Source of the DNA: Liolophura sinensis
Lineage: Eukaryota; Mollusca; Polyplacophora; Chitonida; Chitonidae
Reading direction: 5' to 3'
Assembly: GCF_032854445.1 (NCBI RefSeq)
Contig: NC_088304.1
Span: 23,635,704 to 23,699,703 of the forward strand
DNA length: 64,000 nt
The notes under the pieces are model-generated. The model was not told the origin of the DNA. It did no database searches and saw only the letters and a program-made list of their open reading frames with translations. Numbering within the stretch: the first letter of the stretch is position 1; each line of letters starts with the position of its first letter. This document shows positions 58,131-64,000 of this stretch, piece after piece. The position numbers and the translations under genes are program-made.

Positions 58131-60299
58131 CATATCTTTGCTCTAACTTCTCAGTCTTTGGTATGATCCGACCTGGGTTTGATCCCGGGACATCCAAGCG
58201 GACGTTCTAACAATTAGGCCACCGAAGCGTTCCTAGTGGGGCAAATGAAAAACATAACAAATGTATATATATTTGTAGATAGATAGATGGATAGATATGT
58301 GTTCCCAATAATGGCTGAATGCATCCGATAAACATTACAGAGATAAATTGGAATTTAATGACAAACATAATGGATTCAAAACTGTCCGCTATCCACCAGA
58401 TCAATTATACCTTACCTTTCGCTGAATACAACGAAAATAGTCTAGGATGATCTCTTTTTTTTTCCTTTATGGGTTTGTTTGATTAGAAGAAAAAGAGAGC
58501 TATAATGTTTTGTCGGGGATTTAATATGTACAATTAATTCCTCTCTTTTCATTTCGGTTTTTGTTGGGCATTTTTTTTATATATTAGTCGGGTTATTATT
58601 GGGTATCATCAGATAGCTAACGTAACGCAAAAGTCTTTTTACGTTTCCTGTTTTGATCCCGCCAAGATTGCCTTTCATCTTGCTATATGCTATCTCCACC
58701 AATCGTAATCACTCGGTAATCTTCGGTTTCATTACGAAACTGACTATATCTAGAGCATTTGTTGAGAATTTACGAAAAGCACCGACTACACCCAATACAT
58801 TGAAAAAGGCAGTGTACGGAAGGTAACCTCATACAGCCTGAAGTTACCATCGCTGGCTCGGACGACTATAAAAACGCTGCTCTGGGGTCGTTCCGTGAAA
58901 GTCCTTGACCAAGGTTAGAATCCAACTTTCCAGCCTTAATTCAGGTGATTGTGAAATGATTTCACTGACCAGTAGCTGATACCAAATTATAACGATTTAG
59001 TGTAAGATGCATAAAAGCGGTATGTGTCTGTGTGGGTGAAGTCTGCAAAGTGACCTATATGACAGTATATGTTAGGTATACGTGTGCTATCTTGATGCTA
59101 TCTGAGGCGATGTCTTCAGGTCATTTTCATATTCATCCAGTTATCTAAGCCCAGTATTCTATCAATCATGGTAACCGATCGCTCTACTTGCCCGCTACAT
59201 AACAGTCAGTTAAGAACTGTGACCTTTTCTGATAACAGTTCGGTATTTAAAGAGAGTTCAGGGTCGCCATGGTTATCATGTCATTTTTCACCTTCATCAC
59301 AATGGATGAAATGAACAGATAAAAGCTATTTTGGACTGATATATGTGTATAAACGCCGGCCTAAACATGACAAACTGCCTATATTTATAAATTGTAAATT
59401 CTATTATTTTTTCTTTTACATTCGTATCTCTAGTCATGCAGTATGAGGCTAAATAAGCTCTTTTCTCTTCTAAACCTGGTTGAGAGAGTCTTTTTACATT
59501 AAGATCATGTTTGATCAGACAAGATTTGACACAAAATGACATAACTTGATAACATTTTGCAAACAACTATATAATGGGAGAAAACTACTGGAAAAAGTAT
59601 TTTAAATTGCCATTATATAAATACTTCTTTCTTTCTTATAAACATACTTTAAAAATACTGGGGAAAATGTAATAATAACAAAAAACGAATTTCGAGGGAC
59701 ACTTATTTTTTTATTTATTTTTCTTTTTGCGGTTTTGTGCGAAAGACTTTCAGTTTATCAGAATGAAAGATGCACGAAAGGGGTGCGAAAACGGCCAAAA
59801 GAGCGCCGTCGACTGTTCCATTTTCTTCGCAAAACTACGTGCTTACTATTATATTACCGTGGTAAAAATTATGAGTAGAAAACAAATGGAGTCCGGAGGA
59901 AGACAATGTTCCTAAAATACAAGTCCAGGGCATAACCAGAGAGAGCTGGATTCGAACTTCCTACCTGGGTGGTATGGACTATAGGCTTAATTGGTATCCG
60001 TGTGAAGGCCATTATGCGCTTTGTTTTGCTTTGGGACACATGTCAGGAGCTCTGAAACTTAATATTTACACAAACTGAATTATGATGGACAGCTTTGATT
60101 CATTTATAACTTTATCACTTCATCACTTCATCACTTCATCGATTCATTGTTCCTTTCTAACTGCTATTCAGTTTTACTTTCTTCGCAAGAACTTGTTCAC
60201 CTATGCGTCATGTGGTTTGCTCACACATTATGTTCTCCCAATCTTGACAATCCGTGTAAATCAGGGCAGCTCTACACCAAAAACTTTATACCCATTATT

Positions 60300-60485
60300 G
60301 ATACAATTTTATTTATTTATTTATTACATTGGTGGCTTAGGCCGCACTGGAAAATGTTTCACTTATACGACGGCAGCCGGCATTGTGGTGGGAGGAAACC
60401 GGACAGAGCCCGGAGGAAACCCACGGCCACCCGCATGTTACCGGCAGGCCTTCCCAGACCTACCGCCGGAGAAGAGACCAGCAGG
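60300..60485 (-). mobile_element. SINE fragment of the second family (minus)
   Basis: Core CACTTATACGACGGCAGCCGG, GTGGTGGGAGGAAACCGG, CCACGGCCACCCGCATG, ending before the tRNA head; the T-rich TTTATTTATTTATTAC tail side is on the left. Confidence 0.72.
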
Positions 60486-61394
60486 TACAAAATTTTCTCA
60501 CACCGTCTATTTTATTTATACAACAGTATCATGTTCATATATTCTATTTTTGTCAGTGTGGCCTAAATAGGGCAGAATATTTCTGTTCGTCCTTTTACAA
60601 AGTAAAATATCCATTGAATAAACTTACAAGCGAATTTCTACTATTTTTATCTCAAGAATTAATTATAGCAAATATATTCCGATTATTAGGTTGATAACGA
60701 CAGGTGTTAACGGTCGACCGGCAAGCCGGATTGTTAATCCCTGATAGACCACATAAAATGATGACGTCACGACGAAACGATGACAATGATAACTCCCTAA
60801 AGACTCACCAGGTAGATAACACTTGTATTATGTCGACTGGGAGAGAGAGAGAGTTAGAAGTTATGACAGATATTTCTCATTTATTTTATTAACTACTCAG
60901 TTGAAGTATTTACTTCTTTTATTACACAAAAAACGACACCTAGGCCAGCCAGGTGATACTATGAAAATATCATATTGTTCATTGATAAATAGAACTGACT
61001 AATTTATTGCTTCAAACTCAACTTTTATTATTTCTGTTCGGTTGTACATGTCCGTGAATGCATATAGCCATTCTCACTCTTTAAGTACTGTTTTAATGTA
61101 ATTAAAGACGTACAGCATGGAGGGTAAACCCAGAGTAGCGACGGCTGTGTGATGGCTAGCAAATGGTCCCACGTAACAGGTGAAATAGGGCCTTTTGTCA
61201 ATTTACCTCAATTAGGGTTGTATTTTAACTGTTTAAACAGTAGTAAACTACACACCTCTTACACTATGGATTAAGCAAAACAAGGTAAACAAAATACAGC
61301 ATGTTAAAAGCAATTTATTAGGCTTCACTGCTCTAGAATTACTCAATATGCTGTGTTGTCATCACATTTAACATACATTCAGATTAAAACAATG

Positions 61395-61534
61395 AAAATG
61401 GACCAGCCCTCGGGCATGATGACTCCGCCAGCAGGGACCAGGCCTCGGGAACGCTTAGTCCACCAGCAGGGCCCAGACCTCGGGAATGCTTAGTCCACCA
61501 GGAGGGTCCAGGCCTCGGGAATGCTTAGTCCACC
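61395..61534. repeat. 35-bp GC-rich tandem repeat, 4 copies
   Basis: Units start at about 61395, 61430, 61465 and 61500, each with CAGGCCTCGGGAATGCTTAG or a close variant and ending TCCACC. The first copy is the most diverged. Confidence 0.88.
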
Positions 61535-61892
61535 AACACGGTCATCATATTACAGTCATCATTATTACAGTCAAATTGCAGACTTTTATAAACATAAGAT
61601 TGTTTGATCGATTGATTGATTGATGATATAGGCCAGTGATGTTGATTAGGATTTGCCAAGCAGTAGTATAGTAATACATATTTTCACATTGATGCATATG
61701 TGTCAAATACACTGACACTCTCACTCACAGCTTCCAGTAAGTATACTATCCAGAAGCCTTTCAATTTTCTCTTTTGAAACCACGTTAGAAACTGAACAAT
61801 CTGTAAACACTTAGTCCACGTTTGAATGACTGATGTATGCCCACTGTACAAAGGGCTGAATAACAGAGGGAAAATGTTTGATTAGAACTAAA

Positions 61893-62046
61893 GTATTTAT
61901 TTATTTATTTCATTGGTGTTTTAAGCCGTACTCAAGAATATTTCACTTATACGACGGCGGCCAGCATTACGGTGGGAGGAAACCGGGCACAGCCCGAGAT
62001 AAACCCACGACCACCCGACCACCTTCCCACTTACGGCCGGGGAAGA
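61893..62046 (-). mobile_element. SINE fragment of the second family (minus)
   Basis: TATTTATTTATTTCATTGG on the left, then CCGTACTCAAGAATATTTCA, GGCCAGCATTACGGTGGG and CTTCCCACTTACGGCCGG; the head is missing. Confidence 0.74.
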
Positions 62047-62709
62047 ACTAAAGTAGGACGGCTGGTTTTTAACATCCGGTGAACTATACATGTAACGACA
62101 GTGTCATCAAAAGTCAAGGAAACGCCCGTAATATTATTCTTGGTAGTTTTAAGTACTTTTATAGATTCTCTGTAGTCTTTATCTAACAATAGTATGACCT
62201 TTATTAGACGTTCTATACATCTATAATGTATATACACACACTTTCAGTACTTTTTGTATGGTGATATACGGGTCCACATAATAGTGTTGTCTCATTATAC
62301 ACAGATGCTTTGATATCCCAGACACTGAGTAATAAGGGTAAGCACGAAAAAAATTGGATTAAAATCAATAGGGTTGTGAATGGATAGCTATGGGGGGGGG
62401 GGGGGTCAAGGACAAGGACCGAATAGTTTTATATAGTTTTAGATAAGATTAGCATTCTCAAGACTTAATAATATCTACCTTTTAACATTGCTTTATAAGG
62501 TACAAAATATTATTTTTGCAGGGGGTGGGGAGAGGGCATACGTTATATATACAAGCTGAACATATTTGCAATTGCTATTTTCCACACGTGTTAGAATTGA
62601 TGTTATAAAATATAGTTTCGAAGATAAACGAGACAAAATGCCTTACAACTGCATTCCTTTAAATTCTTACCTATTCTGATGGTATGTATCCGTATCTTGT
62701 AAATTCTTG

Positions 62710-62806
62710 CTCATGCTGGACTCCTCTCCGGTCGTACGTGGGAAGGTGTCTTCGGTTCCCACCGTAATGTTGTACAAGTGTAAAAAAACAATTAAATAAA
62801 TAAATC
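62710..62806 (+). mobile_element. SINE fragment of the second family (plus)
   Basis: CTCATGCTGGACTCCTCTCC, then GTACGTGGGAAGG, an internal deletion, and an AATTAAATAAATAAATC tail. Confidence 0.65.
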
Positions 62807-63384
62807 ATAACTTTGCTGATAACCATAATTGCTCTTGCATTTAACATAGAGATTGTTTTTCAAAAAGATTGTTTTCCCCTCATGAGTCATCAAATATTAA
62901 TTGACAGTAAAGGCATTACATGATAAACAAATAGATCACGCCAGGCACTCACACTTTGGAACAACAATAAGAATAAGCAAAACTATTACTGCAATGCAAT
63001 ATAAAATCACAAATTGTGTTTTCCGTGTATTTTGTCGCTTAGGTTGTGCGACCTGAGGTGACGTGATTCACCGCAAAATCTTGCGACAAAAAGCTTTGGG
63101 ACGTTTTCCCTGTTCTCACATTCGCACGTTGTGATGCATCAAAAGCGAATTAAAGTTGATATTACATCACCAACGCATCCCCGTTTATCAAGTATAAATT
63201 TTGAAAACAATCTATAGGAAAAAAAAGTTGATACGAAAGGTGAAAATAAATGCGAAGGAGAAAAAGTTGATAGCAAAAACAGAAACAAATGTGAATGAGA
63301 AAACATCTCATGTGAAACTGGAAAGGTTGATAGAGAAGACGAAATGTGTAGCTGCACCTAACAAATTGTCTTCTTTCTTCCTGG

Positions 63385-63541
63385 GCGAGGAGATTTTCGT
63401 AGAGCGGCAAAAGCACAAAGCCCCCTTGGGCTCTGTAAGGTTTCTTCCTACCATAATGATGCCCGCCGTCGTATAAGTGAAATGTTCTTGAATACGCCGT
63501 AAAATACCAATCAAATAAATAAATCAATCAAATAAATCAAC
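63385..63541 (+). mobile_element. SINE fragment of the second family (plus)
   Basis: CCTACCATAATGATGCCCGC, CGTCGTATAAGTGAAATG, TTCTTGAATACGCCG and an AATCAAATAAATAAATC tail. Confidence 0.7.
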
Positions 63542-63730
63542 AAAGACCAATCATTTATTCACCAACATGATGTAAAGTTACAGCTAAAACTAGTGTACAC
63601 ATACACGTTATCCAATGGTAAGTCATTACTGTAAGCCTACAGTAGATTTTACATTAAACATTAAATATTACATAAAGCGTATGTTTTTACTGATATTTGG
63701 TTAAAAAAAAGTTTTAAGAAGATACGTTTT

Positions 63731-63773
63731 AAGTCAGCAAGTCAGCAAGTCAGCAAGTCAGCAAGTCAGCAAG
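63731..63773. repeat. 8-bp tandem repeat, 5 copies
   Basis: AAGTCAGC repeated five times without change, followed by AAG. Confidence 0.95.
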
Positions 63774-64000
63774 AGTATAATCATAGTAGCAATATGAATT
63801 TAAATACAAGGTTAACGTACGACCAGGTAAAAACCTAGGACAAATTGAGACGCACAAAACCAGCTATGACATCTTGAAATGTGGCGAGTTTGGCACACCT
63901 ATACCTTAGACTCACAGGTGGATCGTCATACGATATCGTCACAGTGTAAACGCTTGACGGAGCATTCCAACTGAACAGTGAACATCTATATCACGAAATC

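Larger units (their letters stand above)
56661..64000. other. No recognised gene; repeat-rich flank
   Basis: No FABP exon and no other protein family was recognised on either strand; the ORFs are short or lie in SINEs. A TATA-like CTATAAAAAC at 58866 and a tRNA-like B-box (minus, about 59963-59980, in reverse complement AAGTTCGAATCCAGCTC) stand alone. The plus-strand partner expected for FABP-13 is not present. Confidence 0.55.

Noticed and set aside
58850-58925. TATA-like CTATAAAAAC with downstream start-like region
   Set aside because: No coding exon follows that I can recognise, so a promoter call is not supported.
59950-60010. Possible minus-strand tRNA gene
   Set aside because: Only a B-box-like string is clear; no acceptor stem or cloverleaf could be drawn. 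More likely a SINE head remnant.
60082-60570. 162- and 139-codon overlapping ORFs
   Set aside because: They run through a SINE core and low-complexity CTTCATCA repeats; no family motif is seen.
63162-63527. 121-codon minus ORF and overlapping plus ORF
   Set aside because: Overlap a SINE and a degenerate lysine-rich repeat; not supported as a gene.

Overview
The window is eukaryotic nuclear DNA, about 60% A+T. Genes are split into small exons with GT..AG introns, TATA-box promoters and AATAAA signals. tRNA-derived SINEs are abundant, and I recognise both SINE types as common in mollusc genomes, so a lophotrochozoan, most likely a mollusc, is the best guess. The species is not identified.

The only protein-coding genes I can support are 13 copies of one intracellular lipid-binding protein gene of the fatty acid-binding protein (FABP) family, here called FABP-1 to FABP-13 from left to right. 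Every copy has the same four-exon plan: 70 nt (start codon, 23 codons plus one base), 188 nt, 99 nt and 51 nt (with stop), giving 135 residues. Ten copies look intact. Three are broken: FABP-3 has no exon 1, FABP-10 has a stop in exon 2, and FABP-13 has a frameshift and stop in exon 1.

Positions 1-45 kb are a tandem array of about 8.2-kb units starting near 1, 8294, 16430, 24785, 33060 and 41238. Each unit holds an A-type gene on the minus strand and a B-type gene on the plus strand, arranged head to head around a 1.6-kb (2.2-kb in the last unit) divergent promoter region. Neighbouring units meet tail to tail across a 2.7-2.9-kb spacer that carries an inverted pair of SINEs. At 45.8-56.5 kb the last two genes (FABP-12 plus, FABP-13 minus) are clearly more diverged. 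They lie outside the homogenised array and probably resemble the older state of the locus. Their introns and flanks have been invaded by a LINE fragment, a 46-bp minisatellite, a MITE-like element and SINEs.

From 56.7 to 64 kb I find no gene, only SINE fragments and short tandem repeats.

The proteins should be cytosolic beta-barrel carriers of fatty acids or similar ligands. The basic carboxylate-binding pair (Arg110 and Arg130, with Phe132) is kept in the intact copies. The layout suggests dosage amplification of a divergent gene pair, with unequal crossing-over and gene conversion keeping the units alike while single copies decay.
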